A stretch of DNA of 38,924 nt from Lachnospiraceae bacterium (GTDB lineage Bacteria; Bacillota; Clostridia; Lachnospirales; Lachnospiraceae), in assembly GCA_029062885.1 (NCBI GenBank), contig JAIDPH010000175.1, forward strand, positions 1 through 38,924, in the 5' to 3' direction. Below the pieces are notes generated by a model that was given only the letters and a program-made list of their open reading frames with translations, made no database searches and was not told the DNA's origin. A program made the translations under genes and the position numbers. This document shows, one piece after another, positions 24,473 to 31,355 of the stretch. Within the stretch, counting starts at the first letter, position 1. Every line of letters starts with the position of its first letter.

Positions 24473-24553
24473 AAAAACATCTATAACACTGCACATCTGC
24501 ATTGTGTTACTGCACATCATCATATTCATAGTCATCATGATATTATTTTTCAT
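24452..24553 (-). CDS. Methionine-rich leader peptide of the metNIQ operon (33 codons)
   Basis: A short ORF beginning ATGAAAAATAAT with AAAGG 9 nt upstream, about 31 nt after the predicted transcription start. The peptide starts MKNNIMMTMNMMMCSNTMQM and ends HVYHKA. Met occupies positions 1, 6, 7, 9, 11, 12, 13, 18 and 20 (9 of 33), with Cys at 14 and 21. Such density of one amino acid is the hallmark of attenuator peptides in which ribosome pausing senses charged tRNA. It is followed in order by a competing RNA pairing, an intrinsic terminator and metN, a methionine importer. An alternative upstream ATG (24560) gives only a 5-codon ORF. The peptide itself probably has no function beyond its translation. 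Confidence 0.82.
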   Translation of the reverse strand: MKNNIMMTMNMMMCSNTMQMCSVIDVFHVYHKA

Positions 24554-24590
24554 GTGGCATCGCCTTTCAATTCATATTATATCGTGTCTT

Positions 24591-24619
24591 ACTATATTAC
24601 AAATCAATTCCATTGTCAA
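24591..24619 (-). promoter_or_regulatory. Promoter of the metNIQ leader transcript
   Basis: On the minus strand a perfect TTGACA (24619-24614), exactly 17 nt, then TATAGT (24596-24591). Transcription should begin near 24584. It lies directly after the cysK stop codon, and no terminator is visible between cysK and this promoter, so some read-through into the leader is possible. Confidence 0.85.
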
Positions 24620-24651
24620 GTGCAAACACAAACTCTATTTGCTGTCTGCTA

Positions 24652-25593
24652 TTATGCTTCTGTAGAAAACAGTGGTGTGGATAAGTATCTGTCGCCTGAG
24701 TCGGGTAGTAATGCAACAATCACTTTACCTTTATTTTCGGGACGCTTAGCAAGCTCTGTAGCTGCAAAGAGTGCAGCGCCGGAAGAAATACCTACCAATA
24801 CGCCTTCTTTAACTGCGATTTCTCTTCCTGCTGTAAAAGCATCTTCATTGGATACTTTTATGATTTCATCATAAATCTTAGTGTCTAGGACTTCCGGTAC
24901 GAAGCCGGCTCCGATACCCTGGATTTTATGTGCTCCTGGAGCTCCGCCGGATAAAACAGGACTGCTTTCAGGTTCTACAGCAACAACCTTTACATTAGGA
25001 TTTTTCTCTTTTAAATAAGTTCCTACGCCTGTAATTGTGCCGCCTGTACCTACACCCGCTACAAAGATATCTACTTTACCATCGGTATCATTCCAGATTT
25101 CAGGACCGGTAGTCGCTTTATGTATTTCAGGATTAGCCGGATTCACGAACTGACCTAAGATTACGGAGCCCGGTGTGGAAGACTGAAGTTCCTCAGCTTT
25201 AGCGATTGCACCTTTCATTCCTTTGCTTCCTTCAGTTAATACAAGTTCAGCGCCATATGCCTGCAACAGCTTTCTTCTTTCTACGCTCATCGTTTCCGGA
25301 AGAGTCAGGACTGCTTTATAGCCTTTAGCTGCTGCTACAGCTGCAAGACCGATGCCGGTATTTCCGGAAGTCGGCTCGATAATCGTTGCACCCGGTTTCA
25401 ATATGCCTTTCTTCTCTGCATCTTCAATCATGCTAAGTGCAATACGGTCCTTTACGGAGCCTGCCGGATTTAAGTATTCGAGCTTAACTAAAATAGTAGC
25501 GTCTTCAACCTGATTTGCTTTTGCGTAGTTTGCCACCTCTAATAAGGGTGTACCGCCGATAAGTTCTACTGAGCTTTTTTTAATGTTTGCCAT
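24652..25593 (-). CDS. cysK: Cysteine synthase (O-acetylserine sulfhydrylase)
   Basis: Makes cysteine from O-acetylserine and sulfide with pyridoxal phosphate. The 313 residues match CysK. The cofactor Lys is in [12 protein letters not shown] (about residue 47), the substrate loop is [15 protein letters not shown] (about 74-88), the phosphate-binding glycines are [12 protein letters not shown] (about 180-191), and the end [13 protein letters not shown] is typical of the family. A GGGAGGA ribosome site and its own promoter lie upstream. It is immediately upstream of metNIQ on the same strand, making a sulfur amino acid locus; the two Cys codons in the met leader may add a link. Confidence 0.95.
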   Translation of the reverse strand: MANIKKSSVELIGGTPLLEVANYAKANQVEDATILVKLEYLNPAGSVKDRIALSMIEDAEKKGILKPGATIIEPTSGNTGIGLAAVAAAKGYKAVLTLPETMSVERRKLLQAYGAELVLTEGSKGMKGAIAKAEELQSSTPGSVILGQFVNPANPEIHKATTGPEIWNDTDGKVDIFVAGVGTGGTITGVGTYLKEKNPNVKVVAVEPESSPVLSGGAPGAHKIQGIGAGFVPEVLDTKIYDEIIKVSNEDAFTAGREIAVKEGVLVGISSGAALFAATELAKRPENKGKVIVALLPDSGDRYLSTPLFSTEA

Positions 25594-25677
25594 AATAAAT
25601 TTCCTCCCTAATACGGATTAATAATAAATCTGATTATTTTTTAATTACTACTTAAACAGTAGGTTTTGTATGAAATG

Positions 25678-25706
25678 ATAATACTCCTATATTTTTTATA
25701 TGTCAA
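25678..25706 (-). promoter_or_regulatory. Promoter of cysK
   Basis: On the minus strand TTGACA (25706-25701), 17 nt, TATTAT (25683-25678). Just downstream, near 25647-25665, the short palindrome CTACT-GTTTA-AGTAG could be an operator or 5'-UTR hairpin; the regulator is unknown. Confidence 0.8.
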
Positions 25707-25756
25707 TAGTAAATTTTAAAATTTTTTATTTTTATTATTTTACTCCCTTTTCGGAA

Positions 25757-25785
25757 TTGTGTACTGCCTAAAAACAGATTATAAT
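25757..25785 (+). promoter_or_regulatory. Promoter of the NUDIX gene
   Basis: A perfect TATAAT (25780-25785) with TTGTGT (25757-25762) 17 nt upstream; the -35 is weak. It lies back to back with the cysK promoter. Confidence 0.6.
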
Positions 25786-25819
25786 TACATTGATAGGAAT
25801 TGGGAGGAGTGACAAATAA

Positions 25820-26311
25820 ATGTTTTTTAAATATTGTGCAGAATGTGGTTCTAAATTAGAAGATATTAAATGTGGTGATGATGATTGTAAGATTTGTCCA
25901 TCGTGTAAAAAAATATATGGCAGCAGTCCTTTTCCCGTTGTAGAAGTGTTAGTAGTCAATGAGTTCAATGAAATACTTTTATTAAAGCAGAATTACATAT
26001 CAGAAACTAAATGGACTGTTGTATCCGGTTATATGATAGATGGAGAAACGGTGGAAGATGCTGTTGCACGTGAAGTAAAAGAAGAAACAGGACAGGATGT
26101 TATAAGCTGTAAATATGTATCAAGTTATTACTTTGCACCTAAGCAGCTTATTATGATTGGATTTATTGCTTTTGTAAAGAAATCACAATTTTCAGACTCT
26201 GATGAAGTGGATGATATTAAATGGTATAAAATGGATGAAGTAAATAGTGTTATAGCCCGTGAAAATAATTGTTCCGGTATGCATTGGGACAAATGCAGGG
26301 AACTATTATAG
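25820..26311 (+). CDS. NUDIX hydrolase with N-terminal zinc ribbon
   Basis: A 163-residue protein. The N-terminal CAECGSKL...CPSCKK (four cysteines, about residues 6-34) forms a zinc ribbon as in NADH pyrophosphatases of the NudC group. The NUDIX box runs from GYMIDGETVEDAVAREVKEE on to TGQDV (about residues 71-95) and matches G-x5-E-x7-REUxEExGU, the Mg2+-binding helix for nucleoside diphosphate-X hydrolysis. It is much shorter than NudC (about 260 residues), so the exact substrate is open. GGGAGGAG precedes the ATG. Family A repeat copy 2 begins 22 nt after the stop and may act as the 3' end of the message. Confidence 0.9.
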   Translation: MFFKYCAECGSKLEDIKCGDDDCKICPSCKKIYGSSPFPVVEVLVVNEFNEILLLKQNYISETKWTVVSGYMIDGETVEDAVAREVKEETGQDVISCKYVSSYYFAPKQLIMIGFIAFVKKSQFSDSDEVDDIKWYKMDEVNSVIARENNCSGMHWDKCRELL

Positions 26312-26332
26312 ATTATGTTTTATAGGCTGAGA

Positions 26333-26562
26333 GGGCAGATTGCGCAAAATGTTCACTTGCGCCTGGCTTCGGAATATGGATTTTCTAAATATTCCGGCGA
26401 TGTTGTGGTGGTCGGACGCAACCGCCCGCAATTCGCCATCCGGGCGGGGTGCGGGCTTTTCGGGACCTCCATGTCCCGAAATTGCTGGATACCTAACGGA
26501 ATATTAAGAAAATCTCATATTCCTCCGTAAGGTACTTCGTGAACATTTTACGCAATCTGCCC
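26333..26562. repeat. Structured repeat family A, copy 2 (230 bp)
   Basis: The same length as copy 1 (20993-21222) and clearly homologous along its whole length. The terminal inverted repeat begins GGGCAGATTGCG and ends CGCAATCTGCCC. Relative to copy 1 the sixth pair changes from T-A to G-C on both arms, a compensatory change, while another position becomes C-A. The central hairpin CGGGAC...GTCCCG and the GCCCGCA/TGCGGGC stem are preserved. Both copies are preceded by TATAGGCTG, so the real left boundary may be about 12 bp further out. Short frames inside are shadows. Confidence 0.85.
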
Positions 26563-26626
26563 ATGTTGAGACGGTGGTATTGATGTCACGGACGGACAGA
26601 TAAATGCGCCGGAAAAGGCGTGAAAT

Positions 26627-26680
26627 AAAGGGATTCCGACAGATTATCCCTGTGAGGGCGGTCTGCCAGAATCCCTTTTA
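26627..26680 (+). terminator. Terminator-like hairpin in a gene-free stretch
   Basis: AAGGGATTC (26628-26636) pairs with GAATCCCTT (26669-26677) and is followed by TTTT. The 32-nt loop contains further possible pairing (ACAG/CTGT). It is part of the 402-bp gap 26563-26964, in which I see no intact gene. It may end transcription coming from the NUDIX gene. Confidence 0.45.
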
Positions 26681-26833
26681 TACTTTCCTTGATAATAGTT
26701 TTGAACACAGAAAAATCAGGGTGTGTAACAAGAGAACAGTTTTTTGTCTTTGGCGTAACAAGGTAACTATTGTCAAAGGGGAATTTTACAAGGGTGTGGC
26801 AAGAAAACTGCTGTCAGCCCTACGAGATATTAA

Positions 26834-26944
26834 TTACTTGGATTCTTTTGTCTCGATTTCTTTCAGTGTTTCCCCAAATTCTTGATGAAATTTACACAGT
26901 TCTGTGATACAATAAATTGAACTGACAGTGAAATTGTATTGAAC
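26834..26944 (-). pseudogene. Possible C-terminal gene remnant
   Basis: An open minus-strand frame of 36 codons without a start codon, ending with a protein-like charged tail (EFGETLKEIETKESK, then stop). It is preceded by a stop codon at 26945-26947. It could be the 3' end of a lost mobile-element gene at the edge of the accessory island. The family is not recognised and the call is speculative. Confidence 0.25.
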
Positions 26945-26964
26945 TCAAGTGAGGTATCAAAGGG

Positions 26965-27171
26965 ATGTTAAAGAACAATATCGAGATAGATGTAAAGGTA
27001 AAATGCGTGGAAGAACAGACTACGCAGGCGGAGCTCGCAGAAAAGACAGGCACATCTCCATCCTATGTGAATCGGCTTATTAAGAGCCCTGAAAAGATCA
27101 TAAACAATACCTTTATTAAGATGATGGAACAGCTCGGTTATGATATTGAGCTAACCTATGTTAAGAGATAG
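26965..27171 (+). CDS. Small Cro/C1-type helix-turn-helix protein
   Basis: A 68-residue protein. TQAELAEKTGTSPSYVNRLI (about residues 20-39) is a clear HTH of the XRE class: a first helix with the conserved Q/A-E-L-A pattern, turn G-T-S and recognition helix SYVNRLIKS. It has no other domain, so it would be a simple dimeric DNA-binding protein or an antitoxin-like regulator. It is the first gene of the accessory island. A pair of TCGCGAAA repeats begins 3 nt after its stop and precedes the next gene, a natural target for it. Confidence 0.82.
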   Translation: MLKNNIEIDVKVKCVEEQTTQAELAEKTGTSPSYVNRLIKSPEKIINNTFIKMMEQLGYDIELTYVKR

Positions 27172-27173
27172 TC

Positions 27174-27213
27174 TCGCGAAAATTACAGACTCCATTATAG
27201 AAATATCGCGAAA
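27174..27213. promoter_or_regulatory. Paired TCGCGAAA boxes, candidate operator
   Basis: TCGCGAAA occurs at 27174-27181 and 27206-27213, 32 bp apart (about three helical turns). Each contains the palindrome TCGCGA. The pair fills the short gap between the HTH gene and the next gene, so it may be an operator for that regulator; inference from position only. Confidence 0.4.
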
Positions 27214-27225
27214 GGATTATTTGAT

Positions 27226-28248
27226 ATGGACGAAGAAACAACCATCATTCCACCTGAAGATGCGGAAATAATCGATGCATCTGAATATAGAGAAGAACTA
27301 ACAGAGCATTTTGGACTAGTGCCAGAAGTGGCTAAGCCACTCCTTAAAGGTGCAAAAACTGCTTTCTCTAAAATAGAGAAGGCATTGTATATTGCGCCAG
27401 CTTTTATTAATGCAGTAAAAGCTGCGGTGCCGGATGTAACATTGCAGGCTGTGCTTACAGATGAGCAGAAGCAGCAGATTGCAAAAGGGGCACTTAAGTT
27501 GATGACCAAGAAAGATGGCTCGTTAATGGCTAACCTTATTAATCCAGAGACAAAGAAAATCGTTACTACGATTCCATTAAAGTCTGTGCAAATGGCTCCG
27601 GAAATGACTCAGGCCATGACGAGTTTTTCGACTCAGATGCAGATGGCACAGATTGCCGAAGAGATCCAGGCTGTACAGCTTGCAGTTGAAGAAGTACGAA
27701 TGGGCCAAGAGTATGACCGGTTAGCTACGGCATATAGTTGTCAGCAGAAGTTACTTCAGGCAATGGAAATAAAGAATCCTGAATTGAAAGCTATGGCGCT
27801 CATGCAGTTGGCAGCAGCAGCCGAAGATAGTAGAAATCTTCTAATGTTGAGCCAGAAAAGCAATGTGGAGTTTATAAAGGACCAGCCTGAGAACTTCATC
27901 CAGAAAATTCTCTCAGGAGCTACTCCAGAAAAAATCAACGGAAGAATGAGTGAAATCCGTGAGAACTTATGCGCTGTGAATATGGTTTCTTTTGCAGAAG
28001 CTATGGCATATCAGGAACTTGGAGAGCATGAGGCGGCAAGAAGGAGTCTTACATATTATGCGGGCTTTATCGAGGATACATACACCTCTGTTCCAGGATT
28101 AGTTCAGCGGCTGGATTTGATTGATCCCGCTCCTGAGAATTACTGGTCAAAGACACTGCCTGATATTAGTGAAAAGATAAAAGCACTTCCGAGTGTACCC
28201 GACACAAAATTATTAGAGACTAAGAGAAGACGGAGGAAGAAAAAATGA
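27226..28248 (+). CDS. Unrecognised 340-residue protein of the accessory island
   Basis: I do not recognise the family. The N-terminus is acidic (MDEETTIIPPEDAEIID). The middle, about residues 40-210, is mostly helical, with short hydrophobic stretches (ALYIAPAFINAVKAAV) and a Met/Gln/Ala-rich region around residues 122-160 suggestive of a coiled coil. The C-terminus is strongly basic (LLETKRRRRKKK), possibly nucleic-acid or membrane contacting. No signal peptide or clear transmembrane helix. AAAGG lies before the ATG. The stop overlaps the start of the next gene by four bases (ATGA), so the two proteins are translationally coupled. Confidence 0.75.
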   Translation: MDEETTIIPPEDAEIIDASEYREELTEHFGLVPEVAKPLLKGAKTAFSKIEKALYIAPAFINAVKAAVPDVTLQAVLTDEQKQQIAKGALKLMTKKDGSLMANLINPETKKIVTTIPLKSVQMAPEMTQAMTSFSTQMQMAQIAEEIQAVQLAVEEVRMGQEYDRLATAYSCQQKLLQAMEIKNPELKAMALMQLAAAAEDSRNLLMLSQKSNVEFIKDQPENFIQKILSGATPEKINGRMSEIRENLCAVNMVSFAEAMAYQELGEHEAARRSLTYYAGFIEDTYTSVPGLVQRLDLIDPAPENYWSKTLPDISEKIKALPSVPDTKLLETKRRRRKKK

Positions 28249-28457
28249 AGAACGAATCCGATGTAAGAGTTTGTAAGAACAAGAAGTGTCAGAAAGTTTT
28301 ACCTGAAGGCTATAAGCATAGGTATTGTGAGGCGTGCCGAAATAAGCACGCGCAGACCGCTAAAAATGTTCTGAAAGGTATAGGTGCTGGAGCAGCGACT
28401 GCAGCAAGCGTTGCTGTCGTTGTTGTTACTGGTGAAAAGATTAATCCGAAGAAGTGA
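28245..28457 (+). CDS. Small zinc-ribbon protein with one transmembrane helix
   Basis: 70 residues. Four cysteines in CKNKKCQKVLPEGYKHRYCE and the following AC (about residues 10-31) make a probable zinc ribbon. A glycine/alanine/valine-rich helix follows (VLKGIGAGAATAASVAVVVV, about 43-62), long enough to cross the membrane, and a short GEKINPKK tail ends the protein. It is coupled to the preceding gene by a 4-nt overlap and has GGAGG upstream. A small zinc-ribbon plus helix may act as a membrane anchor or partner for the unknown protein before it; no function is known. Confidence 0.72.
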   Translation: MKNESDVRVCKNKKCQKVLPEGYKHRYCEACRNKHAQTAKNVLKGIGAGAATAASVAVVVVTGEKINPKK

Positions 28458-28467
28458 GGTTGTTGCA

Positions 28468-29091
28468 ATGGCATTGAGACATAAACCAGATGTGCCAAAT
28501 CCTTCTTCTGAGCAGGTTGAGCATTATCTTCGCGCCTGGGATGAACTGGAAAACTATCACCTTCAGGAAGATGCGCTGGATAAGCTCTTCTTTATGCTTT
28601 GTCCCGAGAATAAAGATATGTCTAATATCCTTTTGAAGGTTGCGGCACTGAATGATTTTTATAGCACAAACATCTTTTCTGTATATCCTGTAGCAAAGCA
28701 CATCTTATTATTGGGTATTGATGATCGGCTTAGGGCGGGTGATGTAACACTGGTTTCTGACATACAGAAGGTTACTATCAACGGAGTTGAGAAGAACTTC
28801 TATTCTTTCGCAACGAAGTATTGTAGCCATCACCGGCCGCTGGATTTTCCTATTTATGATAGTTACGTGGAAAAAGTGCTGCGCTATTTCCGGGATCGAG
28901 ATAAGTTCGCATCATTCAAGACTCCGGATTTGAAGGACTACGCAAAGTTCAAAGGAACACTTATCGATTTTAGGTCATTTTACGGTCTCGACCAATATAA
29001 CCTGAAAGAGATAGACAAATATATGTGGCAGCTCGGGAAGGAGTATTTCCCTAAGAGCTACGGAAAGAAAAAAGTACAGGAGGAACAGTGA
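28468..29091 (+). CDS. Unrecognised 207-residue protein, weakly like HhH/OGG-fold proteins
   Basis: The frame is open further upstream, but the ATG at 28468 has GAGG 8 nt before it and begins just after the previous stop. The protein is mainly helical and soluble. The block SFATKYCSHHRPLDFPIYDS followed by YV (about residues 110-131) resembles a motif I associate with proteins of the 8-oxoguanine glycosylase-like helix-hairpin-helix fold in accessory islands; I could not confirm this. Its last base is the first base of the next gene's ATG, so translation is coupled. Confidence 0.72.
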   Translation: MALRHKPDVPNPSSEQVEHYLRAWDELENYHLQEDALDKLFFMLCPENKDMSNILLKVAALNDFYSTNIFSVYPVAKHILLLGIDDRLRAGDVTLVSDIQKVTINGVEKNFYSFATKYCSHHRPLDFPIYDSYVEKVLRYFRDRDKFASFKTPDLKDYAKFKGTLIDFRSFYGLDQYNLKEIDKYMWQLGKEYFPKSYGKKKVQEEQ

Positions 29092-29690
29092 TGAGTTGGG
29101 AAGAAATGTATACTTGCTCGGCCACCTGTCCATGTGGTAAAGGCAAGATAACGCAGACCAGTTATGGCGATGACTGGAACAGATATAAAGATGGCCCTGT
29201 AGTGATTGAATGCGAAGAATGCGCTAAGAAGTATAAAGTCGAAGAAGTAACGCATCATGGGTTGCTCGCGTCAGACGGTTCTTGGAATACATATTATTTG
29301 ACGCCAAGTGATTATCCTGATTATGAAGGACCGAAGGAGTCGGATTTGTATCCTTCAGCGCTTAATCAATATCAGAACTTTCCAGTCTGGCTGATAGAGA
29401 ATTTTACAGAAGACGAGCTGTGCGGTGTGTTGGCTCAGCTTAAAAACACTACTTCAAGTGCTAAGCTGACAGGAATTGCAGCCGTAATTCGTGAAGCACA
29501 TAGAAAAGCCAAGAAGACAGTTCGCGTGGGCGAGATCACAAAGACGGTCGAAGCTGCTCTGGAGAAGTATCCGGAACATGTCGGCAACAAGGTTCAGCGA
29601 GAAGAGATTAGGAAGAAAGAATCTGATGCTCGTGCTGCGTACATAAAGGAAAAACGTAGGCATCAAACGGTCATCGATTTACAGAGATAA
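29091..29690 (+). CDS. Unrecognised protein with N-terminal zinc ribbon
   Basis: 199 residues from the ATG at 29091, 6 nt after AGGAGG; a GTG at 29088 is too close to that site. The N-terminus carries C-x3-C-P-C-G (Cys9, 13, 15) and C-E-E-C (Cys41, 44), a probable zinc ribbon. The middle has the line YPSALNQYQNFPVWLIENFT, and the C-terminus is a basic helical segment (about residues 140-199, REEIRKKESDARAAYIKEKR). No known catalytic motif. It overlaps the preceding gene by one base. Confidence 0.7.
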   Translation: MSWEEMYTCSATCPCGKGKITQTSYGDDWNRYKDGPVVIECEECAKKYKVEEVTHHGLLASDGSWNTYYLTPSDYPDYEGPKESDLYPSALNQYQNFPVWLIENFTEDELCGVLAQLKNTTSSAKLTGIAAVIREAHRKAKKTVRVGEITKTVEAALEKYPEHVGNKVQREEIRKKESDARAAYIKEKRRHQTVIDLQR

Positions 29691-29693
29691 TAG

Positions 29694-30097
29694 ATGAAAA
29701 CAGTTAAAGTTGTCGCAGCGGTGATATGTGATTCGATTCTTGAGAAGAAATCCGTATTTGCTACGGCCAGAGGTTATGGTGAATTTAAGGGTCAGTGGGA
29801 GTTCCCAGGTGGAAAAATCGAGGAAGGCGAAACCGCGCAGCAACGCTTGTTAGAGAGATAAAGGAAGAGCTGGATACGAATATCACAGTTGGTGATCTGA
29901 TTGGAACCATTGAATATGACTATCCGACGTTTCACCTTTCGATGGACTGTTTCTGGTGTGAGGTAGTTGACGGAGAGCTAAAACTCCTGGAGGCTGAAGA
30001 TGCCAGATGGTTGACAAAGGACACCCTGTATAGTGTTCAGTGGCTTCCGGCGGACATTACGCTCATTGAGAGGATCGAGAAACAGATGAAATATTGA
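29694..30097 (+). pseudogene. mutT: MutT-type NUDIX hydrolase split by a single-base frameshift
   Basis: From the ATG at 29694 the frame reads MKTVKVVAAVIC... and WEFPGGKIEEGETAQQ, a MutT-like start and the first half of the NUDIX box, then stops at 29859-29861. The second half (LVREIKEELD, needed for metal binding) follows directly in another frame from 29846 to the stop at 30097. Restoring one base near 29841-29846 gives a continuous 134-residue protein of normal MutT length (8-oxo-dGTP or 5-methyl-dCTP pyrophosphatase class). There is no homopolymer or slippery site there, so this is either a real inactivating deletion or a sequencing error. It stands 4 nt after the previous gene and 13 nt before the nuclease gene. 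Confidence 0.85.
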
Positions 30098-30110
30098 GAG
30101 GAACTTATTC

Positions 30111-31220
30111 ATGAATATATCAGAGAAGGCCCGAAGACAGATTTTGGACAATCTTATAATAATAGGTGAATGTTTTGGCACAAATGGACGAGCAGTAGAT
30201 TTTGTTAACAGGGTAGCACCTTATTATAGAAACACAGGCGAATTAGAACGTCATATGGACCGTTTTAAAGACTGGACATATGATCAGCTTTTTTATGATG
30301 AATTAGGATTGCTTTTAGTAGATGATAAGCAATTTGAAGATTTCTGCAGTGGATATATGAATCCAGTTTTTGTCAGAAAGAAAAGGCTGCACGATGAATA
30401 TGAAGAGCTTTATTGGGAGAATTTAAATCCGAGGTGTTTGAAGGCAATTAATGATGGCCTTGAAATGGCAGATTTAGAGGTTGTTTCTGATACTGATAGA
30501 GAGGGCTTTTATAAGGTGAGAAACAAGGTTGCCCTGCCGAGTGATCCGATTAAGAATATTCTTTTCGCTGCAAATAAAATAAAGCCAGATATTGTTGTTG
30601 ATAATGCGTTGGAAAATACAGTTAAGATTGTAGATGCCGGAGATGCGTTGGTGTACGAAGAGGGTATTTCGGAGCAAGGTTTATCTTGGATTGAACTTGC
30701 CAAATGGTATGAACAGTATGAATCAGAAGATGTACAGAACAAGTTAGCTGAGAGATTACTATCCTCATTAGATAGCCCACCGGAAAAACTGTTTTTTCGA
30801 GCATATTGCGATTTCATAATAAAGAATGGGCGTGATTTGCCTGCACTTATTCCACAGGTTTATTTGTATTATGACCCCAAGACAAGAAGTGAGCGATATG
30901 GAAAACCAGTATTTGAACATCAAAGAATGGATTTTATGTTCGTAATTAGTCGGGAACACAGAGTGGTAATTGAAATCGACGGCATCCAGCATTATGCTGA
31001 TGATAAAAATATTGATGGGACATACTATAAATGTGCTGATGTAAATCGGTATGCGCAAATGATGAAGGCGCACAGAGAAATGGTTCTTGATGGGTATGAT
31101 GTATATCGTATTGGTGGAAAGGAATTATATGTTGGCTCTGACGGAAATGAGGAACCAGCAAAACAGGTTGTATTTGAGTTCCTTGAAGGGCTTTTCAGGA
31201 AATACAGAGTAATGACTTGA
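30111..31220 (+). CDS. Probable abortive-infection-like protein with C-terminal DUF559-type nuclease
   Basis: A 369-residue protein. The C-terminal third has RMDFMFV (Asp274) and VVIEIDGIQHYAD (Glu288, Asp290, His294), the D...ExD-G-x-x-H core of DUF559/Vsr-like endonucleases of the PD-(D/E)XK fold, ending with a helix after YDVYRIGGKELY. The N-terminal third (about residues 5-95: RRQILDNLIII, AVDFVNRVAP, LLLVDDKQFEDFCSGYMNPV) resembles AbiJ-type N-terminal domains found fused to effectors in phage defence proteins; this part is less certain. The AGGAAC ribosome site is weak. It is the last gene of the island; a small terminator and repeat B2 follow. Confidence 0.75.
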   Translation: MNISEKARRQILDNLIIIGECFGTNGRAVDFVNRVAPYYRNTGELERHMDRFKDWTYDQLFYDELGLLLVDDKQFEDFCSGYMNPVFVRKKRLHDEYEELYWENLNPRCLKAINDGLEMADLEVVSDTDREGFYKVRNKVALPSDPIKNILFAANKIKPDIVVDNALENTVKIVDAGDALVYEEGISEQGLSWIELAKWYEQYESEDVQNKLAERLLSSLDSPPEKLFFRAYCDFIIKNGRDLPALIPQVYLYYDPKTRSERYGKPVFEHQRMDFMFVISREHRVVIEIDGIQHYADDKNIDGTYYKCADVNRYAQMMKAHREMVLDGYDVYRIGGKELYVGSDGNEEPAKQVVFEFLEGLFRKYRVMT

Positions 31221-31283
31221 TATGTTTCCTCATACGTATAAAAAAACGACCAGTTTAGTAGGAGCCCTGATATTCATAATGGT

Positions 31284-31307
31284 GTCTCGGCGCACCGAGA
31301 CTTTATT
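31284..31307 (+). terminator. Terminator of the accessory island
   Basis: GTCTCGG (31284-31290) and CCGAGAC (31295-31301) form a 7-bp stem with loop CGCA, followed by TTTATT. Confidence 0.65.
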
Positions 31308-31355
31308 AAAATACCTTTGGCTCCAGAATACTATTGGGAGCTGTGAGTTTCCATC

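Noticed and set aside
24306-24651. S-box, T-box or other known methionine riboswitch upstream of metN
   Set aside because: I found no SAM-I core (such as GAGGGA...GCAACC) and no T-box sequence (GGGTGGNACCGCG); the leader ORF and attenuator account for the region.
24344-24874. A 176-residue plus-strand ORF rich in His (HHHIHSHHD)
   Set aside because: It is the antisense reading of the Met-rich leader (CAT opposite ATG) and of the end of cysK; no ribosome site, and the minus-strand features explain it.
26604-26885. A 93-residue plus-strand ORF in the gap before the HTH gene
   Set aside because: No ribosome site, no recognisable domain, and it runs through the terminator-like hairpin.
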